NCBI RefSeq assembly: GCF_001544835.2
Contig: NZ_FCNX02000001.1
Coordinates: 186,001 to 250,000, forward strand
DNA length: 64,000 nucleotides
DNA from: Caballeronia fortuita
GTDB taxonomy: Bacteria; Pseudomonadota; Gammaproteobacteria; Burkholderiales; Burkholderiaceae
Direction: 5' to 3'
Below the pieces are notes generated by a model. It saw only the letters and a list, made by a program, of their open reading frames with translations. It was not told the DNA's origin and made no database searches. Shown here piece by piece: positions 17,180 to 26,087 of this stretch; the stretch's first letter is position 1; each line of letters begins with the position of its first letter. Made by a program: the position numbers and the translations under genes.

Positions 17180-18799
17180 TCACGCGTTCGCGGGATTCAG
17201 CTTGTAGACCTGATAAGCGGCAACGAAGGCGTCGAACGTTTCGGTGTCGCTGCTTTCGACGACGACCTGTTCCACCAGCGATTTCGCCGCAAGCTCGTCC
17301 ATCATGCGCTCTTCATCGACGGAGAGCGGGCGCGCGCGAAAATCCTCCGCATGACGCGCGCTGAGGTCGAGCGCGAACTCGTCGAAGCTCTGCTGCTTGT
17401 CGCGCATCGTCTGGAGCACGCGCGCGGACGGCGTGAGCGATGCATCGGCGACGCGCGGCCGCAATGCTTCGAGCGCGCGCGTGTGATCGTTGCGGCCGTT
17501 GAGCGCATCGAGCGTCTTCGCGACGGGCGCGATGGCATCGAACAATTCTTCGGCCCACTGTTGCATCGGCACGCTTGCGCCCTCGCGTTGCAGTGTGAGG
17601 CCCGGCTTGCGGCCTTCTTTCGCGACTACGCTGAAGTTGCGGTTTGCTTCGATGCTCGCGCCAGGCGGCAAGAGCGGGCTGTCCTCGAGTGCGCAATAGA
17701 GCAGATAGGCATCGAGGAAGCGCGCGGTTTCGAGCGCGATGCCCACCGGTTCGAACGGATCGATGTCGAGACAGCGCACTTCGATGTACTGCACGCCGCG
17801 TTCGGCCAGCGCGTGCAGCGGACGTTCGCCCGAGTGCGTCACGCGCTTCGGACGGATCGTCGAGTAGAACTCGTTCTCGATCTGCAGCACGTTCGTGTTG
17901 ATCTGCACCCATTCGCCGTCGCGCTGCGTGCCGATGGCTTCGTACGGCGCATACGGCTGACTCACCGCTCTGGCGAGCACGTCGAGATAGGCGTCGAGAT
18001 TGTCGTAGCTCGGCAGCAGATCGGCCTGCGCGGGATTGTTCGTGTAGCCGAGGTCGCTCATGCGCAGGCTGGTCGCGTGCGGCAGATAGAACGTGTCGGC
18101 GTCGAACGTTTCGAGATGATGCGTCTTGCCTTCCACGAAGCGCGCATTCAAAGCGGGCGACGCGCCGAACAGATACATCAGCAGCCAGCTCGTGCGGCGG
18201 AAGTTGCGGATGAGCGCGAAATAGCGTTCGGACTGGAAGTCCTGCGCGGACAGCGCGTTCGCGTTGTCGAGCGCCTGCCACGCGCGCCAGACGTTTTCGT
18301 CGAGGGAATAGTTGTAGTGAATGCCCGCGATGCATTGCATCGTTCGGCCATAACGCAGCGCGAGCCCGCGGCGGTACACGGTCTTCAGCATGCCGATATT
18401 CGAGGTGCCGTAGTAGCCGAACGGAATCTCGTCCTCGGGCGGCAGCGAGTTCGGCATCGAGTTGTTCCACAACAGCTCGTCGCCCATGTGCGCGTAGGCA
18501 AAGCGATGCAACGCGTCGAGGCGATCGAGCGTGATCGACACATCGGATTCGGCGGGCGTGATGAGTTCGACGAGCGCCTCGGAGTAATCCGTCGTGATGA
18601 GCGGATGCGTGAGCGCGGAGCCGAACGAGCGCGGATGCGGCGTCATCGCCAGCTTGCCCAGCGGGGTCACGCGCAAGCTTTCTTTTTCGATGCCGCGCAA
18701 GCCTTGGCGCAACGCGTCGGCGTGCGGGCCGGACGCGAGCGCGGCAAGCCTGCGCTCGAAAGCGCCGGCCTTGGGGTGAGCGGGATTTTTGTTTGCCAT
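17180..18799 (-). CDS. gshA: Glutamate-cysteine ligase
   Basis: Catalyses the ATP-dependent first step of glutathione synthesis, joining glutamate and cysteine. The 539-aa length matches the proteobacterial GshA type (E. coli 518). Seen: an N-terminal GIEKESLRV with [13 protein letters not shown], then [30 protein letters not shown], and [16 protein letters not shown]. These fit the class 1 family. gshB is not in the window. The gene is monocistronic, with about 225 bp upstream before ada. Confidence 0.95.
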   Translation of the reverse strand: MANKNPAHPKAGAFERRLAALASGPHADALRQGLRGIEKESLRVTPLGKLAMTPHPRSFGSALTHPLITTDYSEALVELITPAESDVSITLDRLDALHRFAYAHMGDELLWNNSMPNSLPPEDEIPFGYYGTSNIGMLKTVYRRGLALRYGRTMQCIAGIHYNYSLDENVWRAWQALDNANALSAQDFQSERYFALIRNFRRTSWLLMYLFGASPALNARFVEGKTHHLETFDADTFYLPHATSLRMSDLGYTNNPAQADLLPSYDNLDAYLDVLARAVSQPYAPYEAIGTQRDGEWVQINTNVLQIENEFYSTIRPKRVTHSGERPLHALAERGVQYIEVRCLDIDPFEPVGIALETARFLDAYLLYCALEDSPLLPPGASIEANRNFSVVAKEGRKPGLTLQREGASVPMQQWAEELFDAIAPVAKTLDALNGRNDHTRALEALRPRVADASLTPSARVLQTMRDKQQSFDEFALDLSARHAEDFRARPLSVDEERMMDELAAKSLVEQVVVESSDTETFDAFVAAYQVYKLNPANA

Positions 18800-19026
18800 T
18801 GAAGCGTTCTGCGAGGAGCGCGAGCGCGTGCGCCCGGTCGTATTTTTAGGGTAGCGGGCACTTTAACATCTCGGTGTAAGGCGTGCTTGAGCCCAGAGCC
18901 AGCAAGGGATTGCGGGTTTTTCGGGATTCGCTCGGAACGCTTTGCAATGTGCTTTGGAGCCGCTTCGGGCGGCTCGCGAAGAAATGGAAACGCTCGCGCG
19001 TCATGTCGACGGCGAGCGTTCCTGTC

Positions 19027-20109
19027 TCATGCGACCTTGTTGGTTTCGTTGCGCGCGCGTTCGGTTTCGAGCAAGGTCTCCTTGCGCGGCGTGCCCCAGC
19101 GATAACCCGCGATCGCGCCATCCTTGCCGATCACGCGATGACACGGAATCGCGAGCGCCACCGGATTCGACGCGCACGCGTTCGCCACCGCCCGCACCGC
19201 GCGCGGCGCGCCGAGCGCTTCGGCGATCTGCGTGTAGCTGCGCGTCTGTCCGTAGGGAATGCGTCGCAAGGCGTCCCACACGCGCCGTTGAAAGGCCGTC
19301 GCGCCGATGTCGAGCGGCAAGTCGAAACGCTCGCGCGTGCCTTGCAGATACGCACGGATTTGCGCGATGAACGGCTCCATCGTCGCGGCATCTTCGATGC
19401 GTTCGGCCTGCGCGAAATCGATGGCAAGTTGCTCGACGAGCGCGTCGGCATCTTCGCCGAACGTGATCGCGCAGACGCCCTTCGCGGTCGCGGCGACGAG
19501 CACCGTGCCGAGCGGCGTCGCGGCGCTCGCGTAACGCACGGTCAGCCCGGCGCCGCGGCGCTTGTACGCGGACGGCGTCATGCCCAGTTCCGCGGGCACC
19601 GCCTCGTACATGCGCGATGGCGAGCCGAAACCGGCGTCGTGCGTCGCGCTGGTGACATCGCGGCCGCGCTGCAACGCGTCGCGCAGCACGCCCGCACGCT
19701 GCGCCGCCTGATACTGACGCGGCGAAATGCCTACGATCCGCGAAAACAGGCGCTGCAGATGGAATGGACTGACGTGCACGGCCTCGCTCAGTTGCGCGAG
19801 CGTCATGCGCTGCTGCGGATCGGCGTCGAGCACCTTGCACGCGCGTTCGACGACCGCCAGCTCGCGCGGCAGGCTCGTCGGCTGACAGCGCTTGCATGCG
19901 CGATATCCGGCTTGCTCGGCGGCGTCGGTCGTCGGGAAGAACTCGACGTTTTCCCGGCGCGGCGCCCGCGACGCGCACGACGGCCGGCAGAACACGCCGG
20001 TCGTGCGCACGGCGAAGAAGAATGCGCCGTCGGCTTGCTGGTCGCGATCGACGACAGCTTGCCAGCGGTGTTCATCGGACGAAAAGACAGGGTTCGTTGC
20101 GGTTTTCAT
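19027..20109 (-). CDS. ada: Bifunctional DNA repair methyltransferase and regulator Ada
   Basis: Removes methyl groups from DNA phosphotriesters and O6-methylguanine and then activates the adaptive response. The 360-aa protein has all three parts: an N-terminal zinc domain with FCRPSC and CKRC (the first Cys accepts methyl from phosphotriesters), an AraC helix-turn-helix region (LAQLSEAVHVSPFHLQRLF), and a C-terminal methyltransferase with the acceptor motif IPCHRVIG. ATG 20109 has GAGG nine bases upstream. It is transcribed away from the predicted small RNA. Confidence 0.95.
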   Translation of the reverse strand: MKTATNPVFSSDEHRWQAVVDRDQQADGAFFFAVRTTGVFCRPSCASRAPRRENVEFFPTTDAAEQAGYRACKRCQPTSLPRELAVVERACKVLDADPQQRMTLAQLSEAVHVSPFHLQRLFSRIVGISPRQYQAAQRAGVLRDALQRGRDVTSATHDAGFGSPSRMYEAVPAELGMTPSAYKRRGAGLTVRYASAATPLGTVLVAATAKGVCAITFGEDADALVEQLAIDFAQAERIEDAATMEPFIAQIRAYLQGTRERFDLPLDIGATAFQRRVWDALRRIPYGQTRSYTQIAEALGAPRAVRAVANACASNPVALAIPCHRVIGKDGAIAGYRWGTPRKETLLETERARNETNKVA

Positions 20110-20263
20110 GACGACCTCGACGGCTCGTGGGTACGTGACCACTGTAGAGCCGCGCGAACGAGGTTACGCGCCGATTCTTGCTGTGTCATCGGAAGGCGAA
20201 ATCGGAAGAGTGACGCGCAGATACCACACAGACACGCCATAGGGGTTTTTACCGAAATTTCTA

Positions 20264-20292
20264 TTGCGTCGCATCAAGTGCCTGTGTATTAT
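20264..20292 (+). promoter_or_regulatory. Predicted sigma-70 promoter of an intergenic small RNA
   Basis: TTGCGT (20264-20269), a 17-bp spacer and TATTAT (20287-20292) form a strong housekeeping-type promoter on the plus strand. No plus-strand gene follows before a terminator, so it should drive a short RNA starting near 20298-20300. Confidence 0.6.
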
Positions 20293-20298
20293 CGGAAC

Positions 20299-20359
20299 TG
20301 TCTCCTCCATGTCTCCTCCTGATATGGATTCAGCCCGCCACACAGGCGGGCTTTTTTTC
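20299..20359 (+). ncRNA. Predicted anti-Shine-Dalgarno small RNA, about 60 nt
   Basis: Immediately after the promoter lie two tandem copies of TGTCTCCTCC (20299-20308 and 20310-20319, 11-base period). Each contains CTCCTCC, the complement of a Shine-Dalgarno sequence. Then comes a Rho-independent terminator: AGCCCGCC 20332-20339, loop ACACA, GGCGGGCT 20345-20352, and seven T. The terminator has a T-run only on the plus strand, while both flanking genes are minus, so it belongs to an independent transcript. CU-rich unpaired repeats in a short RNA are typical of regulators that pair with ribosome-binding sites. Function and targets are inferred. Confidence 0.6.
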
Positions 20360-20373
20360 GTCCCTAGCAAGCG

Positions 20374-20400
20374 AAAAAACCGGGCGCGCGGCCCGGTTTT
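20374..20400 (-). terminator. Terminator of hslVU
   Basis: CCGGGC (20380-20385) and GCCCGG (20391-20396) form a hairpin that, read on the minus strand, is followed by six T. It lies about 20-45 bases past the hslU stop. Confidence 0.7.
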
Positions 20401-20420
20401 CCTCGACGTATCAGCCGCCC

Positions 20421-21770
20421 TTATAGCACGTAGCGCGACAGATCCTCGTCCTGCGCCACGTCGCCGAGCGCGCGGTCTACATAGGCCGCATCGATCCGCA
20501 CCGGCTGTCCCGCGTGATTGCCCGCCGCGAACGACACTTCCTCCAGCAGCTTTTCAATGACGGTATAAAGCCGCCGCGCGCCGATGTTCTCCGTCTTCTC
20601 GTTCACCGAAAACGCGATTTCCGCGAGACGCCGGATGCCGTCCTCGGCGAAATCGAGTTCGACGTCTTCCGTCGCGAGGAGCGCCTTGTACTGCTTGACG
20701 AGACTCGCATCGGTGGCGTTCAGGATCGATTCGAAATCCCCGACGGACAGCGAATCCAGCTCGACGCGAATCGGGAAACGCCCTTGCAGCTCGGGAATCA
20801 GATCGCTCGGTTTGGCGAGATGGAACGCGCCGCTCGCGATGAACAGAATGTGATCGGTCTTGATCATCCCGTACTTCGTGTTGATCGTCGTGCCTTCGAC
20901 GAGCGGCAGCAAATCGCGCTGCACGCCCGCGCGCGACACTTCGGCGCCGCCCGCCTCGCTGCGCGACGCGATCTTGTCGATTTCGTCGAGAAACACGATG
21001 CCGTTCTGCTCGACGTTCTGCACCGCGCGGCTCTTGACCTCTTCGTCGTTGAGCATCTTGCTGGCTTCTTCGTCGGTAAGGAGCTTCAACGCTTCCTTGA
21101 CCTTCACCTTGCGGCGCGTCTTCTTGCCGCCGCCGATGTTCGCGAACATCGAACGAATCTGCTCGGTCATGTCTTCCATGCCCGGCGGCCCCATGATGTC
21201 CATGCCGACTTGCGGCATTTCGACGTCGAGCTCGATTTCCTTGTCGTCCAGCGCGCCTTCGCGCAGGCGCTTGCGGAAGGTCTGGCGCGTGGCGTTGTCG
21301 CCGCCTTCGCTGTTCGACTCGATCGCGTTCGACGCGCTGAATCCGACCGGGCGCGCGCTCGGCAGAAGAATGTCGAGGATGCGGTCTTCGGCGCGGTCTT
21401 CCGCCTTCGTGCGAACCTTTTTCATCTCGGATTCGCGCGTCTGCTTCACGGAAATTTCGATCAGATCGCGCACGATGCTATCGACATCGCGGCCGACGTA
21501 GCCCACTTCGGTGAACTTGGTCGCTTCGATCTTGATGAACGGCGCGTCCGCGAGTTTGGCGAGACGCCGCGCGATCTCGGTCTTGCCGACACCCGTCGGC
21601 CCGATCATCAGAATGTTCTTCGGCGTGATTTCCTGACGCAGCGGCTCCGCGACCTGCTGACGTCGCCAGCGGTTGCGCAGCGCGACGGCAACCGCCTTCT
21701 TCGCGCGCCCTTGGCCGATGATGTGCTTGTCGAGTTCGGAGACGATTTCGGAGGGAGTCATGGTGGTCAT
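20421..21770 (-). CDS. hslU: HslUV protease ATPase subunit HslU
   Basis: AAA+ unfoldase of the cytoplasmic HslUV (ClpYQ) protease. The 449 aa match the family. Seen: [17 protein letters not shown] at the N-terminus, Walker [23 protein letters not shown] (pore GYVG loop), Walker [11 protein letters not shown], and a C-terminus ending SRYVL; the last residues dock into HslV. The I-domain (about 110-240) carries the usual variable region. It starts 12 bases after hslV. Confidence 0.97.
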   Translation of the reverse strand: MTTMTPSEIVSELDKHIIGQGRAKKAVAVALRNRWRRQQVAEPLRQEITPKNILMIGPTGVGKTEIARRLAKLADAPFIKIEATKFTEVGYVGRDVDSIVRDLIEISVKQTRESEMKKVRTKAEDRAEDRILDILLPSARPVGFSASNAIESNSEGGDNATRQTFRKRLREGALDDKEIELDVEMPQVGMDIMGPPGMEDMTEQIRSMFANIGGGKKTRRKVKVKEALKLLTDEEASKMLNDEEVKSRAVQNVEQNGIVFLDEIDKIASRSEAGGAEVSRAGVQRDLLPLVEGTTINTKYGMIKTDHILFIASGAFHLAKPSDLIPELQGRFPIRVELDSLSVGDFESILNATDASLVKQYKALLATEDVELDFAEDGIRRLAEIAFSVNEKTENIGARRLYTVIEKLLEEVSFAAGNHAGQPVRIDAAYVDRALGDVAQDEDLSRYVL

Positions 21771-21782
21771 CGCTAGGGTCCT

Positions 21783-22319
21783 TTATTCGATCGTCTCGAT
21801 GACGCGATTGTGATTGGTGTAGATGCACATGTCGCCGGCGATGGTCAGCGCCTTCTCGACGATGTCGCGCGGCGCGAGATCCGTGTTCTCGATGAGCGCC
21901 TGCGCCGCGGCCTGCGCGTATGCGCCGCCCGAGCCGATGGCGGCGATGCCGTGCTCGGGATCGAGCACGTCGCCGTTGCCGGTGATGACGAGCGTCGTGT
22001 CTTTGTCGGCCGTGATGAGCATGGCTTCGAGGCGGCGCAGCATGCGGTCGGTGCGCCAGTCCTTCGCGAGTTCGACAGCGGCGCGCGTCAGATTGCCTTG
22101 ATGTTTCTCGAGCTTTGCTTCGAAGCGGTCGAGCAGCGAGAACGCGTCGGCGGTGCCGCCGGCGAAGCCGACCAGCACCTTGCCGCCATAGATGCGGCGC
22201 ACTTTCTTCGCGCCCCCTTTCATGACGATGTTGCCGAGCGTCACCTGACCATCGCCGCCCAGCGCGACCTTGCCGTCGCGGCGCACGGAGACGATGGTCG
22301 TGCCGTGAAATTGTTCCAT
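21783..22319 (-). CDS. hslV: HslUV protease peptidase subunit HslV
   Basis: Proteasome-like threonine peptidase of the HslUV complex, 178 aa. The catalytic Thr opens [19 protein letters not shown]; here it follows a six-residue propeptide MEQFHG, longer than the single Met in E. coli, so cleavage must expose T7. Further family features are [16 protein letters not shown] and [10 protein letters not shown]. The start at 22319 has AAGGAACG upstream. It is the first gene of the hslVU operon. Confidence 0.96.
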   Translation of the reverse strand: MEQFHGTTIVSVRRDGKVALGGDGQVTLGNIVMKGGAKKVRRIYGGKVLVGFAGGTADAFSLLDRFEAKLEKHQGNLTRAAVELAKDWRTDRMLRRLEAMLITADKDTTLVITGNGDVLDPEHGIAAIGSGGAYAQAAAQALIENTDLAPRDIVEKALTIAGDMCIYTNHNRVIETIE

Positions 22320-22498
22320 GTGCGTTCCTTGTGAAAACAGAAGGACGCGGGGCGGCCGGTCGTTCGGCCTGAGCCGCCGCGCAGTCGAGAATTCGATGGA
22401 GTGCACGGCGCGGGGTTCCGTCGGGTGCAAGCTCCCGGGCGGACGGCGCCGCGCTCGCGCCCGCCGCGATGAAACGTTTTGCGGGGCGCGTCGAGTTC

Positions 22499-22526
22499 AT
22501 TTTAGGGCGGCGGGGAATTTATCAAG
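22499..22526 (-). promoter_or_regulatory. Possible heat-shock (sigma-32) promoter of hslVU
   Basis: On the minus strand CTTGATA (22526 to 22520) is followed after 12 bases by CCCTAAAAT (22507 to 22499). This resembles the sigma-32 pattern CTTGAA / CCCCATnT, and hslVU is a heat-shock operon in other bacteria. The leader to hslV would be about 170 nt. Confidence 0.4.
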
Positions 22527-22568
22527 GCGTGCGACAGCGGCGGCCGCCGCTTTTACGCGCCGGAAAGC

Positions 22569-22601
22569 AAAAAAGGCATCCCGTCGATGGATGCCTTTTT
22601 G
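22569..22601 (-). terminator. Terminator of dksA
   Basis: AAAGGCATCC and GGATGCCTTT form a 10-bp stem around the seven-base loop CGTCGAT, with T-runs on both strands. Read on the minus strand it ends the dksA transcript. On the plus strand there is nothing upstream to terminate. Confidence 0.75.
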
Positions 22602-22688
22602 CTGATGCGACTGCCGATGCCCAACTTTTCGCGGCGGCGTGTCCCCCGTGGCGGGCGGTCCCGCGACGATCGCCGGCCGGCAACGATT

Positions 22689-23105
22689 TCAGTCGCCGAA
22701 CAGTTTCTGACGCAGTTCGCGGCGTTCCTGAGCTTCGAGCGAGAGCGTGGCCGTCGGACGCGCGAGCAGGCGCGGAATGCCGATCGGCTCGCCGGTCTCT
22801 TCGCACCAGCCGTAATCGCCGGACTCGATGCGCGCGAGGGATTGCTGCACCTTCTTCAGAAGCTTGCGCTCGCGGTCGCGCGTACGCAGTTCCAGTGCAT
22901 GTTCTTCCTCGATGGTCGCGCGGTCCGCCGGATCCGGCACGATCACCGTTTCCCGCAGATTCTCGGTTGTCTGGCCGGCATTCTTCAGAATGTCCGCTTG
23001 CAACTGTTCGAGCCGGTTCTTGAAGAAGGCGAGCTGATCCTCGTTCATGTAGTCCTTCTCGCTCATCTTCAGGATTTCGGCTTCGGTCAAGAGTTTCGTT
23101 GTCAT
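22689..23105 (-). CDS. dksA: RNA polymerase-binding transcription factor DksA, single-cysteine form
   Basis: Binds the RNA polymerase secondary channel and, with ppGpp, retunes stress and rRNA promoters. The 138-aa protein has the coiled-coil with the tip PDPADRAT (conserved acidic pair) and a C-terminal helix. The zinc-finger region keeps only one Cys: YGWCEET replaces the CxxC, and the later pair is Ser/Ala (TLSLEAQ). A classical four-cysteine zinc site is therefore impossible. Such cysteine-poor forms are known in beta- and alpha-proteobacteria and in P. aeruginosa DksA2. It follows a CobW gene on the same strand. Confidence 0.93.
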   Translation of the reverse strand: MTTKLLTEAEILKMSEKDYMNEDQLAFFKNRLEQLQADILKNAGQTTENLRETVIVPDPADRATIEEEHALELRTRDRERKLLKKVQQSLARIESGDYGWCEETGEPIGIPRLLARPTATLSLEAQERRELRQKLFGD

Positions 23106-23667
23106 CTGCTTGCTTCTTCAATGTAAGGCGATGTCTTCGCAACGCCCGCACTTGCGTTGCCCGCATGCAGCGCATCGGCACGCATGGTCTGCGCGACGCG
23201 TCGATGCGGGGCCGAACTCCTCTGGAAACCGATATTGGATGATGCTCCGAAAGGCCGGGCGCATTCACATGGCCCAGGATTTCCGGCCCCGGTGCTTTGA
23301 CTTGATTTGCCTTCCCCCGGCAAATCGAGGCATCGTCCCGACGGGACATCCCTTCTCCTAACGTCCGCTGGCCGTGCGTCCGGGACGCGCATTCAACGGA
23401 ACTGCCCTTCTCCAGTGGGGCTGTATTGTAACTGAACCGCAATTTCCGGCTAAACCTACGGAAAACCCTGTCGAATTGCGCCGGAATTTCAAAAATATAA
23501 CGCCTGGACGTGCAAAAAGCGATGTCGGTTCGTGGGCGCGATTACATACGCGCATCGAAAGTCCGACATGAAAAACGCCGCGCGCGAGCCCTTCGCGGCG
23601 GCGTTTTGCATCAGCGCCCGTTTTCGCCCCGCGTGAATCGTCCCATCCAAGCGAGATGCATGCCGGA
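23106..23667 (-). promoter_or_regulatory. dksA leader and promoter region
   Basis: This 562-bp gap holds no gene. On the minus strand TACAAT (23430 to 23425) could be the dksA -10, predicting a leader of over 300 nt. Two perfect hairpins lie in it: GATTTGCC/GGCAAATC (23304-23326, loop GGGGGAA on the transcript) and GTCCC/GGGAC (23335-23347). The distal part holds the cobW terminator at 23571-23608. Confidence 0.45.
23571..23608 (-). terminator. Terminator of the CobW-family gene
   Basis: Read on the minus strand, a GC-rich stem (AACGCCGC paired with GCGGCGTT) is followed by five T. It lies 60-97 bases past the stop of the GTPase gene. Confidence 0.65.
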
Positions 23668-24741
23668 TTACTTCACGAGGCAGGCGTCGAGGCCGTCGGT
23701 GATGAGATCCTTCGGCAGCTCGATACCGATGAACACCATCTTGCTGTTCTTCTTCTCGATCGGCATCCACTTGCCGGCGAGATCGCTGCCCATCATCTGA
23801 TGCACGCCCTGGAACACGACCTTGCGATCGACGCCCTTCATATAGAGCACGCCCTTGTAGCGCAGCAGACGCTCGCCGTAGATCTGCAGAATGCCGCCGA
23901 GAAAATCTTCGAGGCGGTTGGGATCGAACGGCTTGTCGCTGCGGTACACGAACGATTTGATCTTGTCGTCGTGATGCGCATGATGGTGATGATGATGCCC
24001 GTGCTCGTGATCGTGGCTGTGATCGTGGCCGCACGTCGAATGATCGTGGTCGTGATCATGATCGTGCGCGTGGTCATGATCGTGCTCGTCTTCCGCGAGG
24101 AAGTCCGGATCGATCTCGAGCTTCGAATTGAGGTTGAAGCCGCGCAGATCGAAGATTTCCTTGATGTCGGCATCGCCGAAATTCACGACCTTGATCGCCG
24201 CGCGCGGATTCATGTGCAGCAGGCGATGCTTCAGCGCTTCGAGTTCATCGGCGGAAACGAGATCCGACTTGGTGATGAACAGGCGGTCCGCGAAACCGAC
24301 CTGACGCTGCACGACTTCGTGCTGATCGAGCTGTGCGTTCGCGTGCTTCGCGTCGACGAGCGTGATGATCGCGTCGAGCAGGAATTCGTCGGCGACGGTG
24401 TTATCCATGAAGAACGTCTGCGCTACCGGACCCGGATTCGCGAGACCCGTGGTTTCGATCACGACGCGGTCGAAATCGAGCGTGCCCGCCTTCTTGCGGT
24501 TCGCGAGGTCTTCGAGCGCGCGCGCGAGGTCGCCGCGAATCGTGCAGCAGATGCAGCCGTTGCTCATCTGGATGATCTGCTCGTTCGTCTCCTGCACGAG
24601 GATTTCGTTGTCGATGTTCTCTTCGCCGAACTCGTTCTCGATCACGGCGATCTTCATGCCGTGCTTTTCGTTCAGGATGCGCTTGAGCAGCGTGGTTTTG
24701 CCGCTGCCCAGAAAGCCGGTGAGGATGGTTACGGGAATCAT
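23668..24741 (-). CDS. CobW/COG0523-family metal-chaperone GTPase with His-rich loop
   Basis: GTP-dependent metallochaperone, most likely for zinc, 357 aa. Walker A GFLGSGKT is at residues 9-16, and the family hallmark CxCC appears as NGCICCTIRGD. A dense Asp/His stretch near residues 210-250 (many HDHD repeats and a run of six His) should bind zinc or nickel. A CobW C-terminal domain follows. It is adjacent to dksA, as COG0523 genes are to dksA2 in P. aeruginosa. The metal and client protein are not shown by the sequence. Confidence 0.88.
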   Translation of the reverse strand: MIPVTILTGFLGSGKTTLLKRILNEKHGMKIAVIENEFGEENIDNEILVQETNEQIIQMSNGCICCTIRGDLARALEDLANRKKAGTLDFDRVVIETTGLANPGPVAQTFFMDNTVADEFLLDAIITLVDAKHANAQLDQHEVVQRQVGFADRLFITKSDLVSADELEALKHRLLHMNPRAAIKVVNFGDADIKEIFDLRGFNLNSKLEIDPDFLAEDEHDHDHAHDHDHDHDHSTCGHDHSHDHEHGHHHHHHAHHDDKIKSFVYRSDKPFDPNRLEDFLGGILQIYGERLLRYKGVLYMKGVDRKVVFQGVHQMMGSDLAGKWMPIEKKNSKMVFIGIELPKDLITDGLDACLVK

Positions 24742-24851
24742 GGTGTCGCCTTTAAAGTTCGGGGAACGCGCTGAGTCGAATATTGGAACATATTTGCGCA
24801 GCCGACGCTTCGTGCGTCCTGGGCGCGCGGATCGCGCATAACTGGGGCCGG

Positions 24852-26051
24852 TCAGGCGATTTGCAACAGCAGCCCTTTCAGATACTCGCCTTCCGGAAAC
24901 GCCGTCAGCAGCGGATGGTCGACGCCCGCGCCGAGACGCTTCAAGATGCGCGCATCGACGCGCGCGTCCGCCGCCGCGCCCGCGACGATCTTCTGAAAGA
25001 GGTCCGAATCGATCGCGCCGGAGCACGAATACGTGAACAGCAGGCCGCCCGGACGCAGCAACTTGAAGCCGCTCAGGTTGATGTCCTTGTATGCACGCGC
25101 GGCGCGGTCGACGGTTTCCTTCGATGGCGCGAACTTCGGCGGATCGAGCACGATCAGGTCGAAGCGCTGGCCTTCGTCGTAGAGGCGGCGCAGTGTCTTG
25201 AAGGCATCGGCGTCGAGCCATTCGGCTTTTTGCGCGTCGAAGCCATTCGCCGTCACGTTGGCGCGCGCGAGCGCGAGCGCTTCGCCGGACGAATCGACCG
25301 ATACCACGCGCGTCGCGCCGCCTTTGAGCGCGGCGAGCGAGAAGCCGCCCGTGTAGCAGAAGCAGTTGAGCACTTCGCGGCCTTGCGCGTGCTGCGCGAC
25401 GAGCACGCGGTTGTCGCGCTGATCGACGTAGAAGCCCGTCTTGTGGCCGTTGCGCACGTCGACGTGATAACGCACGCCGCACTCGTTTGCGATGAGCGTC
25501 TCGGGCGGCGCGTCGCCGGCGAGCACGCCGGTCGTCTGTTCGAGCCCTTCCTTCTGGCGGATCGACACGTCCGAGCGCTCGTAGACGTTCGGGCAGCCGG
25601 TCGCATCGACGAGCGCCTGCACGATGGCCTCTTTCCACGCTTCGACGCCCGTCGCCATGAACTGACAGACGAGTTGCGCGTGCTTGCCCTCGTCGGCGAC
25701 GTAGTAATCGACGATGAGTCCCGGCAAGCCGTCCGCTTCGCCGAAGACGAGACGCGTGGCGCCGGTGTCCTTCACCATCTTCTGCCGATGCGCGACCGCG
25801 CGCTGCACGCGGCGCTTGAAGAACGCGTGATCGACCGGCTCGCTTTCGTCGAACGTCCAGACGCGGGCGCGAATCTGCGAGCTCGGGCTATACGACGCGC
25901 GCGCGAGAAAGCGGCCGTCCGCCGCGCGCACGACGACCGTCGCGCCGGGCGCGGGATTGCCGTCGATGCGCGCGATCGCATTCGCGTAAATCCAGGGATG
26001 GCGGCGAACGAGCGACTTGTCCTTCGCCGGTTTGAGCGTGATGGTGTTCAT
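24852..26051 (-). CDS. rlmI: 23S rRNA (cytosine-1962-C5)-methyltransferase RlmI
   Basis: SAM-dependent rRNA methyltransferase of 399 aa. An N-terminal PUA-like domain (LVRRHPWIYANAI) is followed by a linker with GLPGLIVDYY. The Rossmann methyltransferase domain has VLNCFCYTGGFSLAAL (SAM site), VSVDSS, LDPPKFA and the catalytic Cys region TYSCSGAI. Length and motifs match E. coli RlmI/YccW. It lies just downstream of xerC. Confidence 0.9.
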   Translation of the reverse strand: MNTITLKPAKDKSLVRRHPWIYANAIARIDGNPAPGATVVVRAADGRFLARASYSPSSQIRARVWTFDESEPVDHAFFKRRVQRAVAHRQKMVKDTGATRLVFGEADGLPGLIVDYYVADEGKHAQLVCQFMATGVEAWKEAIVQALVDATGCPNVYERSDVSIRQKEGLEQTTGVLAGDAPPETLIANECGVRYHVDVRNGHKTGFYVDQRDNRVLVAQHAQGREVLNCFCYTGGFSLAALKGGATRVVSVDSSGEALALARANVTANGFDAQKAEWLDADAFKTLRRLYDEGQRFDLIVLDPPKFAPSKETVDRAARAYKDINLSGFKLLRPGGLLFTYSCSGAIDSDLFQKIVAGAAADARVDARILKRLGAGVDHPLLTAFPEGEYLKGLLLQIA

Positions 26052-26087
26052 TGCAATCCGGAGGCGGCGCTCGAGGCGCTCGCGGAG

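Larger units (their letters stand above)
22320..22688. other. Intergenic region between hslV and dksA
   Basis: This gap of 369 bp contains the hslV leader and possible sigma-32 promoter, and the dksA terminator at 22569-22601. I see no gene in it. Confidence 0.5.

Noticed and set aside
17093..18802. Long open frame opposite gshA (plus)
   Set aside because: Covers gshA almost exactly in antisense and has no domain, signal or ribosome site.
24742..24851. Zur box upstream of the CobW-family gene
   Set aside because: TATTGGAACATA is only a poor palindrome and does not match the usual GTTATA-type half sites.
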